Source: Streptomyces asiaticus
GTDB lineage: Bacteria > Actinomycetota > Actinomycetes > Streptomycetales > Streptomycetaceae
Reading direction: 5' to 3'
DNA: 64,000 nucleotides
NCBI RefSeq assembly: GCF_018138715.1
Contig: NZ_JAGSHX010000006.1
Location: 5,518,001 to 5,582,000 of the forward strand
Part shown: piece by piece, positions 43,365-52,368 of the stretch
Numbering within the stretch: position 1 is the stretch's first letter
How the letters are laid out: each line of letters starts with the position of its first letter
Position numbers and translations under genes: made by a program
The notes under the pieces: generated by a model
The model's database searches: none
Seen by the model: the letters and a program-made list of their open reading frames with translations, nothing else
What the model was told of the DNA's origin: nothing

Positions 43365-44129
43365 GTGGGCGCGGGACACGCACACAAGCTCTACCGGGAG
43401 GGCCGGTCGCCGGTCCACGCCCTCCCCCCGCACTGCAAGATCGCCGCCGTCTTCTGCTTCGTGCTGGTCGTGGTCTCCACGCCGCGCGAGGCCGTCTGGG
43501 CCTTCGGGGCGTACGCGGTGCTGCTGGCCGCAGTGGCGGTGGCGGCCCGGATCCCGGCCGGGTACGTACTGCGGCGGCTGCTCATCGAGATCCCGTTCGT
43601 GGCCTTCGCCGTGCTGATGCCGTTCATCGCGGAGGGCCCGCGGGTGGAGGCGCTGGGGATGTCGCTGAGCGAGTCGGGGCTGTGGAGCGCCTGGAACATC
43701 CTCGCCAAGGGCACCCTCGGCGTCGCCGCCTCCGTCCTCCTGGCGTCCACGACCGAACTGCGCGCCCTGCTGCTGGGGTTGCAGCGGCTGCGGATGCCCT
43801 CGCTGCTGGTGCAGATCGCCTCGTTCATGATCCGCTACGGGGACGTCATCTCCGATGAGATGCGCCGGATGCGCATCGCCCGCCAGTCGCGCGGCTTCGA
43901 GGCGCGCGGGGTGCGGCACTGGGGCGTGCTCGCCTCCTCGGCCGGGGCGCTGTTCATCCGCTCCTACGAACGGGGCGAGCGGGTCCATCTGGCGATGGTC
44001 AGCCGGGGCTATACGGGCACCATGCCGGTGATCGACGATGTGACGGCGTCCCGTACCCAGTGGATGTACGCCGCCGCCCTCCCGCTGACCGCGCTGGCGG
44101 TCTGCCTGACCGGATGGATGCTGCCATGA
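43365..44129 (+). CDS. cbiQ: ECF transporter transmembrane component CbiQ
   Basis: A 254-aa T component coupling substrate binding to ATP hydrolysis. Six membrane segments; the coupling motifs are MRIARQSRGFEARGVRHW and SRGYTGTMP. Two bases separate it from cbiM and its stop overlaps the cbiO start by 4 nt. Confidence 0.92.
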   Translation: MGAGHAHKLYREGRSPVHALPPHCKIAAVFCFVLVVVSTPREAVWAFGAYAVLLAAVAVAARIPAGYVLRRLLIEIPFVAFAVLMPFIAEGPRVEALGMSLSESGLWSAWNILAKGTLGVAASVLLASTTELRALLLGLQRLRMPSLLVQIASFMIRYGDVISDEMRRMRIARQSRGFEARGVRHWGVLASSAGALFIRSYERGERVHLAMVSRGYTGTMPVIDDVTASRTQWMYAAALPLTALAVCLTGWMLP

Positions 44130-44896
44130 CCGACCCCGCCACCACTCCGCCGTCCCTCCAGGTGTCCGGTCTGGCCTATGCCTACCCCGACGGCCACCAG
44201 GCCCTCTACGGCGTCGATCTGACCGTGGCCCGCGGCGAGCGGGTGGCGCTCCTGGGGCCCAATGGCGCGGGCAAGACCACGCTCGTGCTGCACCTCAACG
44301 GCATCCTTACGGCGGGCGCCGGGACGGTCACGGTCGCGGGGCTGCCGGTGGCGAAGGCGCATCTGGCCGAGATCCGCCGCCGGGTGGGCATCGTCTTCCA
44401 GGACCCGGACGACCAGCTGTTCATGCCGACCGTGCGCGAGGACGTGGCCTTCGGCCCGGCCGCGGCGGGGCTGCGCGGCGCGGAGCTGGAGGAGCGGGTG
44501 CGCCACGCGCTGGAGCGGGTCGGGATGGCGGAGTTCGCCGACCGGCCGCCGCACCACCTCTCCTTCGGGCAGCGGCGGCGGGTGGCCGTGGCGACCGTAC
44601 TGGCCATGGAGCCGGAGATCCTGGTCCTGGACGAGCCCTCGTCCAACCTCGATCCGGCCTCGCGCCGCGAACTCGCCGACATCCTGCGGTCCCTGGAGGT
44701 GACCGTGCTGATGGTCACCCACGATCTGCCGTACGCGCTGGAGTTGTGCCCGCGCTCGGTGGTGCTCAGCGGCGGGGTGATCGCGGCGGACGGCGGAACG
44801 CAGGAGCTGCTGTGCGACGAGGGGCTGATGCGTGAGCACCGGCTGGAGCTTCCCTTCGGCTTTGACCCGCGTTCGGTGACGGTGCCGGTGAGGTGA
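44126..44896 (+). CDS. cbiO: ECF transporter ATPase CbiO
   Basis: A 256-aa ABC ATPase. Walker A GPNGAGKTTL, Q-loop IVFQDPDDQLF (the DPDDQ typical of ECF A-components), signature HHLSFGQRRRVAVA, Walker B ILVLDEPSSNLD and H-switch TH. ATG 44126 overlaps cbiQ stop. It powers metal uptake. A repeat array follows at once. Confidence 0.93.
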   Translation: MTDPATTPPSLQVSGLAYAYPDGHQALYGVDLTVARGERVALLGPNGAGKTTLVLHLNGILTAGAGTVTVAGLPVAKAHLAEIRRRVGIVFQDPDDQLFMPTVREDVAFGPAAAGLRGAELEERVRHALERVGMAEFADRPPHHLSFGQRRRVAVATVLAMEPEILVLDEPSSNLDPASRRELADILRSLEVTVLMVTHDLPYALELCPRSVVLSGGVIAADGGTQELLCDEGLMREHRLELPFGFDPRSVTVPVR

Positions 44897-44965
44897 CGGG
44901 CTGGGGGTGTCCGCCGGCGCTTGGCGCCTGCGGCGGGCTGTTCCCCTCCCCGCCCCTTCCCGAAA

Positions 44966-45315
44966 CCGGGGCTCCGCCCCGGGCCCCGGGCTGGGGCTCT
45001 GCCCCGGGCCCCCGGCTGGGGTTCCGTCCCGGGCCCCCGGCTGGGGCTTCGTCCCGGGTCCCGGGCTGGGGCTCTGCCCCGGGTCCCGGGCTGGGGTTCC
45101 GTCCCGGGTCCCGGGCTGGGGCTTCGCCCCGGGTCCCGGGCTGGGGTTCCGTCCCGGGCCCCCGGCTGGGGCTTCGTCCCGGGCCCCCGGCTGAGGTTCC
45201 GTCCCGGGCCCCCGGCTGGGGCTTCGTCCCGGGTCCCGGGCTGGGGCTTCGTCCCGGACCCCGGAGCGGGGCTCCGCCCCGGCCCCCGGGCTGGGGCTTC
45301 GCCCGGATCCCGGGG
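44966..45315. repeat. tandem array of fourteen 25-bp GC-rich units
   Basis: Unit consensus CTGGGGCTTCGTCCCGGG plus TCCCGGG or CCCCCGG, in exact 25-bp register from 44966 to 45315. Every unit holds a GGGGC-TTC-GCCCC-type mini-hairpin. Sequence differences are blockwise (GTCCC versus GCCCC; cccgg versus tcccggg), as in tandem duplication and conversion. It lies between convergent cbiO and the AAA gene. Confidence 0.9.
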
Positions 45316-45392
45316 GCCGGGGGCGAAGCCCCTGCACGCGGCTTCGCCGCGTGGTCTGTCGGACCGGCGATCAGCGTCGGTGAGGTGAGCGG

Positions 45393-46490
45393 TCATCCGG
45401 ACCCGCCGGACATGGACATCGGTGTCGATGTCGCTCGGCATGGGCGGCCGGCCTTGATCCGCTCCACCGCTGCCAGCAGATCCGCCTGCCCCACGCGCGG
45501 CCGCCCCGTCCGCAGCACCTCCGCCGCCGCGTCGATCACCGCACGGCGGATATCGCGCCCGGTCACCTCGTCCACCCCGGCCAGCCCCTCCGGCGATACG
45601 TCCTCGGCGAGGGGCAGCGCCTCGGGCAGATGGCGCCGCCAGATCCCGGCCCGCGCCGCCTCGTCCGGCGCCGGGAAGCGCACATGCCACACCCGGCTGT
45701 CGAACGCCGTGTCATAGCTGGTCACCAGGTTGGTGGCCAGGACGACCAGCCCCTCGTGGCTGTCCAGGGCGGTCAGCATTTCGCTGCGCATGGCGTTCAC
45801 CGCGTGTTCCGAGCCATGGGTGGCGGTCTCGAACCGCGAGGACATCAGCGCGTCCGCCTCGTCGAGGAAGAGCACCGCGCCCTGCTCGCGCGCCGCGTGG
45901 AAGAGCGCCGCCAGATTCTTCGGGCCCTCCCCGTAGTACTTGCTCTCCAACTGCGAGGCGCGGGCCGCGATCAGCGAACGGCCCAGCCGGTGGGCGAGGG
46001 CGTGGGCGGCCAGGGTCTTGCCGGTGCCGGGCGCGCCCTCCAGGTTGATCGCCGAGCCTGGGTGCGGCTGGATCTCGCGCAGCCCCCACTCGTCGAACAG
46101 CACCCGGCGCTGCTCCACGGTGTGCACGGCGCGCAGCAGCTGGTCCAGCGTCCGGTCCGGGAGCACCAGGCGGTCGAAGGTGTACAGCGGTGGCGACGCG
46201 GTGAACCGCCGCGCCCGCTGCGCGATCGACGGCTCGTCCGGCCCCGCCTCCGCTTCCGTCTCCGCTGCCCTCTCCGCCGCCGTGCCCGCTCGCGGCCCCG
46301 ACTCCGCCGCCGCCCCCGGTGGTTGGTTGGTGACGGTGACGGTGAGCGGCCGTGGTCCGCCCCGGCCGCTGAACTCCTTCGCGGCCTCGATCAGCCGGGT
46401 CCGCAGCAGCGCCGCCTCCACATCGTCGGTGCCGCCCGGAATCCCGGTGACGGCGAAGGCGGTACGCGAACCCCTTCCCAGGTTCCTCAC
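45393..46490 (-). CDS. AAA family ATPase
   Basis: A 365-aa AAA+ ATPase. Walker A is LEGAPGTGKTLAAHALAHRL, Walker B AVLFLDEADALMSSRFE, and VVLATNLVTSYDTAFDSRVW carries sensor 1; the ARAGIWRRHLPEALPL region is the AAA lid. The first ~120 residues (VRNLGRGSRTAFAVTGIPGG and a Pro/Glu-rich linker) are not recognised. GTG 46490 has GGGGGGAG upstream. It is the last gene of a three-gene cassette with two small unknown proteins; the target of remodelling is not known. Confidence 0.85.
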   Translation of the reverse strand: MRNLGRGSRTAFAVTGIPGGTDDVEAALLRTRLIEAAKEFSGRGGPRPLTVTVTNQPPGAAAESGPRAGTAAERAAETEAEAGPDEPSIAQRARRFTASPPLYTFDRLVLPDRTLDQLLRAVHTVEQRRVLFDEWGLREIQPHPGSAINLEGAPGTGKTLAAHALAHRLGRSLIAARASQLESKYYGEGPKNLAALFHAAREQGAVLFLDEADALMSSRFETATHGSEHAVNAMRSEMLTALDSHEGLVVLATNLVTSYDTAFDSRVWHVRFPAPDEAARAGIWRRHLPEALPLAEDVSPEGLAGVDEVTGRDIRRAVIDAAAEVLRTGRPRVGQADLLAAVERIKAGRPCRATSTPMSMSGGSG

Positions 46491-46585
46491 TGGATCTCCC
46501 CCCCTCGAACGCCGGCCGAGCGCAGGCCCCTCAGACGCGGAGCCTCGGACCCGGAGCCCCAGGCCCGGGCCCTCGGCCCCGGACC

Positions 46586-46900
46586 TCAGCCCCAGACCGC
46601 GACCCGGTGGTGCGTATGAGCGCTGCGCACCCGCTGCTCGGCCTGCTTCGCCTCGATCCGGCGGCTTTCGACGAACTGCTCCCGCGAGGTGTCGAAAAGC
46701 CCTTGGATATAGCTGACATTGCCGTTGCGGATGGACTCGGAGACGGTGACCGCCCGCAGATCGGGATCGGTGTGCAGCCGCTCGCTCCGGGACCGGAACC
46801 AGTCCGCCAGGAGCTCGATGGTCACGCAGACGACATGGACCACCGCGACCGCGCCGATCCCGCCGAGTGCGAGGAGGACCATGCCCAGCAGGCTCAGCAT
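46586..46900 (-). CDS. single-pass membrane protein of the AAA cassette
   Basis: A 104-aa protein with an N-terminal membrane segment (MVLLALGGIGAVAVVHVVCV) and a cytoplasmic helical tail (LFDTSREQFVESRRIEAKQA). ATG 46900 overlaps the previous stop by 7 nt. Function unknown. Confidence 0.75.
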   Translation of the reverse strand: MLSLLGMVLLALGGIGAVAVVHVVCVTIELLADWFRSRSERLHTDPDLRAVTVSESIRNGNVSYIQGLFDTSREQFVESRRIEAKQAEQRVRSAHTHHRVAVWG

Positions 46901-47334
46901 GACGGCCCCGCCTCTCCGAAGATGATGAGGTCCTTGTCCCCGAAGGCCGCGCGGAGTTCCTCGTCCAGGCGCCGGGCCCGGCAGACCCACACCGGGGCGG
47001 ACGCCTCGGTGTCGCCCAGCGGAACGCCCTCCTGGTCCAGGAAGAAGGTCTGTACGAGGAAGACCGGCCCCTGGCGCCGCCGCAGCACGGCACCGGCGGC
47101 CGCTTCCGGTGCCCGTGGGCGGTTGCGGACCAGGAAGGAGACCACATCGCGGTAGCGGAGGACGCCGCGCGGCGATACTCGCCGGGCGCCCCGCCCCCGC
47201 CCGCGCTCCCGGTCGCTCCGGGCCCCGGGGGACCGGCACCCGAGCCGGGCGTCCGTCCCGCGGAGCGTCACGTCGAAGGTGCCGAGGAGACGGTCACCGG
47301 TGGCCGTCTCACGAGAGCCGCGCTGGTCAGGCAT
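46894..47334 (-). CDS. hypothetical protein, first gene of the AAA cassette
   Basis: A 146-aa soluble protein from ATG 47334 (GGGGGAAG upstream). It contains DVVSFLVRNRPRAPEAAAGA and PVFLVQTFFLDQEGVPLGDT. I do not recognise the family. It overlaps the membrane-protein gene, implying a complex. Confidence 0.7.
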   Translation of the reverse strand: MPDQRGSRETATGDRLLGTFDVTLRGTDARLGCRSPGARSDRERGRGRGARRVSPRGVLRYRDVVSFLVRNRPRAPEAAAGAVLRRRQGPVFLVQTFFLDQEGVPLGDTEASAPVWVCRARRLDEELRAAFGDKDLIIFGEAGPSC

Positions 47335-47521
47335 GGGCTTCCCCCGTCTTCCGAATCCGTCGTCCGAACCGGTCGTCCGAAGAGGCGGGCCCCCGGTTCC
47401 CCCGGCGAGGGCCCGATACCGATCCTGCGCGCCTCGCGTGTCGCTTTTCGTCCCCCGGGACGGTGGGAAATCCGGGAGATCGCTGTCGGCGCCCGTGACG
47501 ACAGAAACCGACATCCGCGCG

Positions 47522-47618
47522 GGCCCGCATCGCTCGGCCCCGCATCGCTCGGCCCCGCATCGCTCGGCCCTTCATCGCTCGGCCCCGCATCGCTCGGCCC
47601 TTCATCGCTCGGCCCCGC
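47522..47618. repeat. 15-bp tandem repeats CGGCCCCGCATCGCT
   Basis: Six to seven units with CCCC to CCTT changes. The stop codon of the response regulator gene (47602) lies inside one unit. Confidence 0.85.
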
Positions 47619-48555
47619 CCCGGCGCGGCGGATGCGCCCCCAGGTCGGTCAGCCGGCGCAGCAGCAGATCCGGTTTGGTGTGCCGGGAGCACACGTACAT
47701 CGCGAACATCATGCGGATGTCCGCCGGTTTGGAATTGATCCCGCAGGCGGTCATGGCCCGGTCTATCTGCGTACGGACCGTGGAGACCTTCACATCGAGG
47801 TGGGCGGCCGTCTCCTCGTACGAGTACCCGTCCGCGTACCACTCCAGCGCCCGGACCTGGCCCTCGCTCAGCCCGGCGGCCCAGGGGGAGAACACCACGG
47901 GCTCATGGGCGGGCGGCTGCTCGGCCGACGAGGCCATGTAGAGCGCGTCCAGCAGGGTCAGCTGGCCGAGCCCGGCCCGGGCGCACTGCATCCGGAAGTC
48001 CCGCAGATCCTCCCCGTAGCGCTTCTCGCTGACGCCCAGCTCCTCCAGGATCCAGGCCACCCGGCCGCCACGGGCCGTGCGCCCCAGCAGATCGGCGAAG
48101 TACGGCGGCACACTGAGCCCGCATTCGCGCACCGCCGTCTCCAGGGCGGAGGCCAGATGCGGTTTCAGCCAGTGCGGATGGTTGCGGGCGTCCCATACGG
48201 CATTGGCCAGGACCGCCGCGCCGACCGTCTTGCCGAAGACCGCCTTCGCCCCGCACACCCAGGGGGCCACCCGCTGGCGCCACTGCTCGGCCGCCGTGCA
48301 CACCACCACATCCGAGCGGCGCACCAGATCGGCGAACTGCTCGGCGGTGCCCACCCCCATCATGTCGGCCACGCACACGTCGTACTCCGCGCCGCTCACC
48401 TCGAGTTGCTCCACGGAGTCCACCTCGCTGACCACGGTCAGCCGTGGATCGGCGTTCAGCGCGGCCACCAGGCCGCGTCTGGTCATCTCATGGTCCTCGA
48501 CCACCGCCACCTGGAGTGGCTGTTTCGGTCCGTACTCGGCCGACTCGTCTCTCAT
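47602..48555 (-). CDS. LuxR-type response regulator
   Basis: A 317-aa protein with a receiver-like N-terminus (VAVVEDHEMTRRGLVAALNA, then DVCVADMMGVGTAEQF with a candidate Asp) and a C-terminal LuxR helix-turn-helix (SEGQVRALEWYADGYSYEET, AAHLDVKVSTVRTQIDRAM). The middle ~100 residues are longer than in NarL-type regulators. ATG 48555 overlaps the kinase stop by 4 nt. The receiver is not canonical, so phosphorylation is uncertain. Confidence 0.82.
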   Translation of the reverse strand: MRDESAEYGPKQPLQVAVVEDHEMTRRGLVAALNADPRLTVVSEVDSVEQLEVSGAEYDVCVADMMGVGTAEQFADLVRRSDVVVCTAAEQWRQRVAPWVCGAKAVFGKTVGAAVLANAVWDARNHPHWLKPHLASALETAVRECGLSVPPYFADLLGRTARGGRVAWILEELGVSEKRYGEDLRDFRMQCARAGLGQLTLLDALYMASSAEQPPAHEPVVFSPWAAGLSEGQVRALEWYADGYSYEETAAHLDVKVSTVRTQIDRAMTACGINSKPADIRMMFAMYVCSRHTKPDLLLRRLTDLGAHPPRRGGAER

Positions 48556-50000
48556 CCGACGCCCCCTTGACTCGGCTCGGTCGTGTAACTCGTCTCGGTG
48601 TCGTTGTCCCGTTGGATCGGCAGGGTGAGCGTCACCTGTGTGAACCCGGGGACCGACCGCACCCGCAGCGCCCCGCCCCGCTCGCGCAGCAGGCTCTCGT
48701 GCAGCGCCAGCGACCGCATGGCGCCGACCCCGCGTGCCAGCACCCCGGGCGGGAAGCCCACGCCCTCGTCGGTGACCACCAGCTCCACCAGCTCGCCGCC
48801 GTCGGCGTCCTCGACGAGGTCCACATGCAGCACCGCGTCATGCACCCCGGCACTGCGCGGCACATTGATCAACAGGGCGCGCAGCGCGGGCTCCAACAGC
48901 TCCACCTGGGACGGCAGCACCCGGGCCGCGGCGCCGACCACCCGCTCGGTGACGATCGGCTCCACGGTGAGGGTGTCGTTGGTGGCCAGGGCCACCTGCC
49001 GGTGGACCATGCCGATCAGCGGCACCGACTCGCTGAACCGCCCGGTGCCGATGAAGGTGGCCAGCCGCTCCCGCGCCACCACCGCCGATTTGCGCAGCGA
49101 GTCGATCTGCTCGGGGTCCGAGGCGTCGATCCGCTGGAAGGCGTTGAGGGTGTGGCCGAGGTGGTTGTGGAGCTCGATGGCGAGCAGCTTGCGCTGCTCC
49201 TGCTCATGCAGCTGAAGGCTCATATCGCCCAGGTCGGCGGCGAGTTGCAGCAGGAACGCGGCGCCGCGGCGGATGAGATACGCCAGCGCTCCGTAGCCGG
49301 TGAGCCCGATGAGCACATCGGAGCGGGCCAGCGCCGCCGGGCCGCCGTCGCCCAGGGCGACGACCGCGGCGTAGGAGGCGGCGATCGCGCAGGTGCCGAT
49401 GACCAGCACCCGCCGTGGCCGGCCGAGCGCCGAACCGATGCCCGCGGCCGAGATCTGCTCGGTGGTCAGCACCAGCAGCGGGGCCATGTCCTGCGACCGG
49501 TGCGGGCCCATGACCAGGGCACACGCCCACAGGAACAGCACGGCCGAGCACAGCTCCACACCGGCCGCCACACCGTCGTACGTGGTCGGCGGCGGATCCC
49601 GCGGATCGGGCCGGACGCCCGCGCGCTCCCGCTCGGTGTCGTCCGCGAGCATCCGCCGGTGGTTGCGGACTATGCGCGCGACGAACCACAGGGATTCGGC
49701 CACCACCGCGATCAGCAGCAGCAATGCCCCGCCGCGGTGCGGCAGACGGCCCGCGATCCCGGGCACCGTGACCGCCAGCTGGATGCCGTGCATCAGTCGG
49801 AAGATCAGCAGGATGCGCAGCATCTGCCATTCCATGTCCCGGCGGGCCAGCCGGTGCCGGTCGGCCGGCGGTTCGGCGACCTGGTGATATCCGTCGGTGG
49901 GGCGCGGCGCCCGCCCGCGCCCCCGCTGTCGTTCCTCGCGTGTCCACGCCCACGCCCACGCCCATGAACGCGGCCGCAGCCGCCCCCGTAACCGAGCCAC
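48552..50000 (-). CDS. sensor histidine kinase (NarL/DesK-like)
   Basis: A 482-aa membrane kinase from GTG 50000 (GGGGGG upstream). About six membrane segments in the first 270 residues, then a dimerisation helix with the H-box variant KLLAIELHNHLGHTLNAFQR and an ATPase domain ending ELVVTDEGVGFPPGVLA. The N-terminus RSWAWAWAWTREE is a curious Trp/Ala run. Codon 4 is TTA. It forms an operon with the response regulator. Confidence 0.82.
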   Translation of the reverse strand: MARLRGRLRPRSWAWAWAWTREERQRGRGRAPRPTDGYHQVAEPPADRHRLARRDMEWQMLRILLIFRLMHGIQLAVTVPGIAGRLPHRGGALLLLIAVVAESLWFVARIVRNHRRMLADDTERERAGVRPDPRDPPPTTYDGVAAGVELCSAVLFLWACALVMGPHRSQDMAPLLVLTTEQISAAGIGSALGRPRRVLVIGTCAIAASYAAVVALGDGGPAALARSDVLIGLTGYGALAYLIRRGAAFLLQLAADLGDMSLQLHEQEQRKLLAIELHNHLGHTLNAFQRIDASDPEQIDSLRKSAVVARERLATFIGTGRFSESVPLIGMVHRQVALATNDTLTVEPIVTERVVGAAARVLPSQVELLEPALRALLINVPRSAGVHDAVLHVDLVEDADGGELVELVVTDEGVGFPPGVLARGVGAMRSLALHESLLRERGGALRVRSVPGFTQVTLTLPIQRDNDTETSYTTEPSQGGVG

Positions 50001-50176
50001 GTGCCCCCCGATTTCCCCCGGATTCCAGTGTGCGGTGGCCGGGGGCGGCGCAATAGGGACCCTTGGCCCTGGCGGACCCGCGTGTGCGGGTGCGGGAGGG
50101 CGCTCGGAGGCATACCGGGGGCGCGTGGCGCCTGCTCTTCCGCGCCGCCCCACCGCACCAGCGGCGGGCCGTTCCG

Positions 50177-51409
50177 TTACGCCTCCCGCGCCGCCAGGCT
50201 GGCCCGCACCGCGCGCACGAGCGCCTGCGCACGCGGATCGGCGGTGACACCGCGCCGCATACCGTTGGTGACGTAGGCAAAGCCGATGCGCGCCTCCGGG
50301 TCGGCGAAGGCGAGGGACCCGCCGCGCCCCGGGTGGCCGAAGGAGCCCGGACCCAGCAGCGGGCAGGCCGGGCCGTGCAGCATATAGCCGAGGCCGAACC
50401 GGGTGCCGACGACCAGGACCCGGTCAGGGCCCGCGGACTCCTCGGTGCGGGCCATCGTCAGCGTCGCCGGGGCGAACAGCCTGCCCCCCGAGCGGGCCGT
50501 ACGGGCCGAGGGCAGCGGGCCGATCAGCGCCGCGTAGAAGCGCGCCAGTGCCTCGGCGGTCGCCACCCCGCCCGAGGCGGGCAACTCGGCGGCCAGATAC
50601 GCGGGGTCGTTCTCGTCCGGCAGCGGGGTGATCGCGGCGAACGCCCGCCGGGTCAGCGACTCGGGGTCCCGGTACGCCTCGGCGACCGACCGCTTGGGGC
50701 GCAGCCGCGGCCCCTGGGCGGCGGGCACGGAGAGCGCCTCCACCGCCGCGATCCGGCCCACCCGGCCCCGCTGCTCCTCGGGCAGCCCGAGCCACAGGTC
50801 GAGCCCCAGCGGCCGGGCGATCTCCTCGGCGATCCAGCGCCCGATGGTCCGCCCGGTGACCCTGCGCACCAGCTCGCCCAGCAGCCAGCTGTACGTCTGG
50901 GCGTGGTAGCCGTGTGCCGTACCGGGCTCCCATACGGGCCGCTGGGCGGCGACGGCCCGCGGCCCGGATATGCCGTCGATGGCCTCGGCGGGGGTCAGCG
51001 GGGTGTCGAGCACGGGCACGCCGGTGCGGTGCGCGAGCAGATGCCGCACCAGCACCCGCTCCTTGCCGGCCGCCTTGAACTCCGGCCAGTAGGTGCTGAC
51101 CCGGCCGTCCAGGTCCAGCTGGCCGCGCTGGTGCAGCAGCAGCGGCACGGCGGCGGCCACGCCCTTGGTGACCGACCGGACGACCTGGGCGGTGTCCTGG
51201 ACCCAGGGCTCGGGGCCGTCGTCGGCCCCGGGACTGTTGTCGCCGTCGTTGTCGGGGGTCTTCGTACCGCCCCACAGATCGACGACCTTCTCGCCCTCCC
51301 GGTACAGGACCACGGCCGCGCCGCGCTCACCGTGCCGGGCGAAGTTCGCCGCGAAGGCGTCCCGGACCGGTTCGAAACCGTCCGCCACCGTGCCCTGGAC
51401 GTCCACCAC
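50177..51409 (-). CDS. serine hydrolase, beta-lactamase/EstB-like
   Basis: A 410-aa serine hydrolase of the class C beta-lactamase fold. Ser-x-x-Lys is SVTKG (residue ~80), the Tyr motif is GYHAQTYSWLLG, and the third element HPGRGGS replaces KTG, as in EstB-type esterases. No signal peptide, so cytoplasmic; more likely an esterase than a lactamase. GTG 51409. Confidence 0.88.
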   Translation of the reverse strand: MVDVQGTVADGFEPVRDAFAANFARHGERGAAVVLYREGEKVVDLWGGTKTPDNDGDNSPGADDGPEPWVQDTAQVVRSVTKGVAAAVPLLLHQRGQLDLDGRVSTYWPEFKAAGKERVLVRHLLAHRTGVPVLDTPLTPAEAIDGISGPRAVAAQRPVWEPGTAHGYHAQTYSWLLGELVRRVTGRTIGRWIAEEIARPLGLDLWLGLPEEQRGRVGRIAAVEALSVPAAQGPRLRPKRSVAEAYRDPESLTRRAFAAITPLPDENDPAYLAAELPASGGVATAEALARFYAALIGPLPSARTARSGGRLFAPATLTMARTEESAGPDRVLVVGTRFGLGYMLHGPACPLLGPGSFGHPGRGGSLAFADPEARIGFAYVTNGMRRGVTADPRAQALVRAVRASLAAREA

Positions 51410-51567
51410 TGTCCGACTCCCGCCATGTCGACCCGAGCGTGTGTGCTGAGTTTCTCTTATGGTGCAACGCCCCGCGCGGGAGGATCATGCCGGGGCCGGG
51501 CATGATCCCGGCGGACCCGCCGCGATGGGGCGGCGGCGGTCCCGGAACCGACGAGAAGGGGCACACG

Positions 51568-52368
51568 GTGCGGAGATTCGAGGGCTACGCGGTCATGCTC
51601 ACCGGCGCGGGGCGCGGGATCGGGGAGGTGACCGCCCGCCGGTTCGCCGACGAGGGCGCCCAGGTGCTGATCACCGACCAGGACGGCGAACGGGCCGCGA
51701 AGGCCGCCGAGTCCATACGGGCCGACGGCGGCGAGGCCGAGTCGCTGGGCTGCGACGTGGCACTGCGGGCGGACGTCGAGGCGACCGTGGCGCACGCCGT
51801 AAGGAGCTTCGGAAGGCTGGACGTCCTGGTCAACAGCGCCCACTCGTGCCACGTCGACACCCCGCTGTTCGAGGACCAGGCGGACGACGAGTGGCAGCAG
51901 GACATCGATGTCACCCTCGGCGGCGCCTTCCGCTGCTCCCGCGCCGCGCTGCCGCACCTGGCCGCCGCGGAGGGCCGGGGCGCGATCGTCAACGTCGGCT
52001 CGGTCAACGGCCTCCAGGACTTCGGCAACCACGCCTACAGCGCCGCCAAGGCGGGCCTGGGCAGCCTCACCCGCACCCTGGCCGCCCACGCCGCCGCCCG
52101 GGGCGTCCGCGTCAACCTCGTGGCCCCCGGCACGATCCGCACCCCCGGCTGGGACGGCCAGGAGGACACCCTGCGCCGCGCCGCCGAGGTCTACCCCCTC
52201 GGCCGGGTCGGCGAACCCACCGACATCGCCGCCGCCATCACCTTCCTCGCCTCCTCCGACGCCGCCTGGATCACCGGGATCACCCTCCCCGTGGACGGCG
52301 GCATCACGACCACGAACGTGGCGGTGCGCAGGGCCTTCGGTCACTTGGAGACGCCCAGCGAGACATAG
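51568..52368 (+). CDS. SDR family oxidoreductase
   Basis: A 266-aa classical SDR. TGAGRGIGE (NAD(P) site), NSAH in place of NNAG, catalytic Ser in NVGSVNG and Tyr-x-x-x-Lys in AYSAAKAG; ends with PVDGGITTTN. GTG 51568 has GAGAAGGGG upstream. Its 3' end overlaps the caspase gene stop by 28 nt (convergent). Substrate unknown. Confidence 0.9.
   Translation: MRRFEGYAVMLTGAGRGIGEVTARRFADEGAQVLITDQDGERAAKAAESIRADGGEAESLGCDVALRADVEATVAHAVRSFGRLDVLVNSAHSCHVDTPLFEDQADDEWQQDIDVTLGGAFRCSRAALPHLAAAEGRGAIVNVGSVNGLQDFGNHAYSAAKAGLGSLTRTLAAHAAARGVRVNLVAPGTIRTPGWDGQEDTLRRAAEVYPLGRVGEPTDIAAAITFLASSDAAWITGITLPVDGGITTTNVAVRRAFGHLETPSET

Noticed and set aside
44966..45315. CRISPR array
   Set aside because: Units abut without unique spacers and there are no cas genes.
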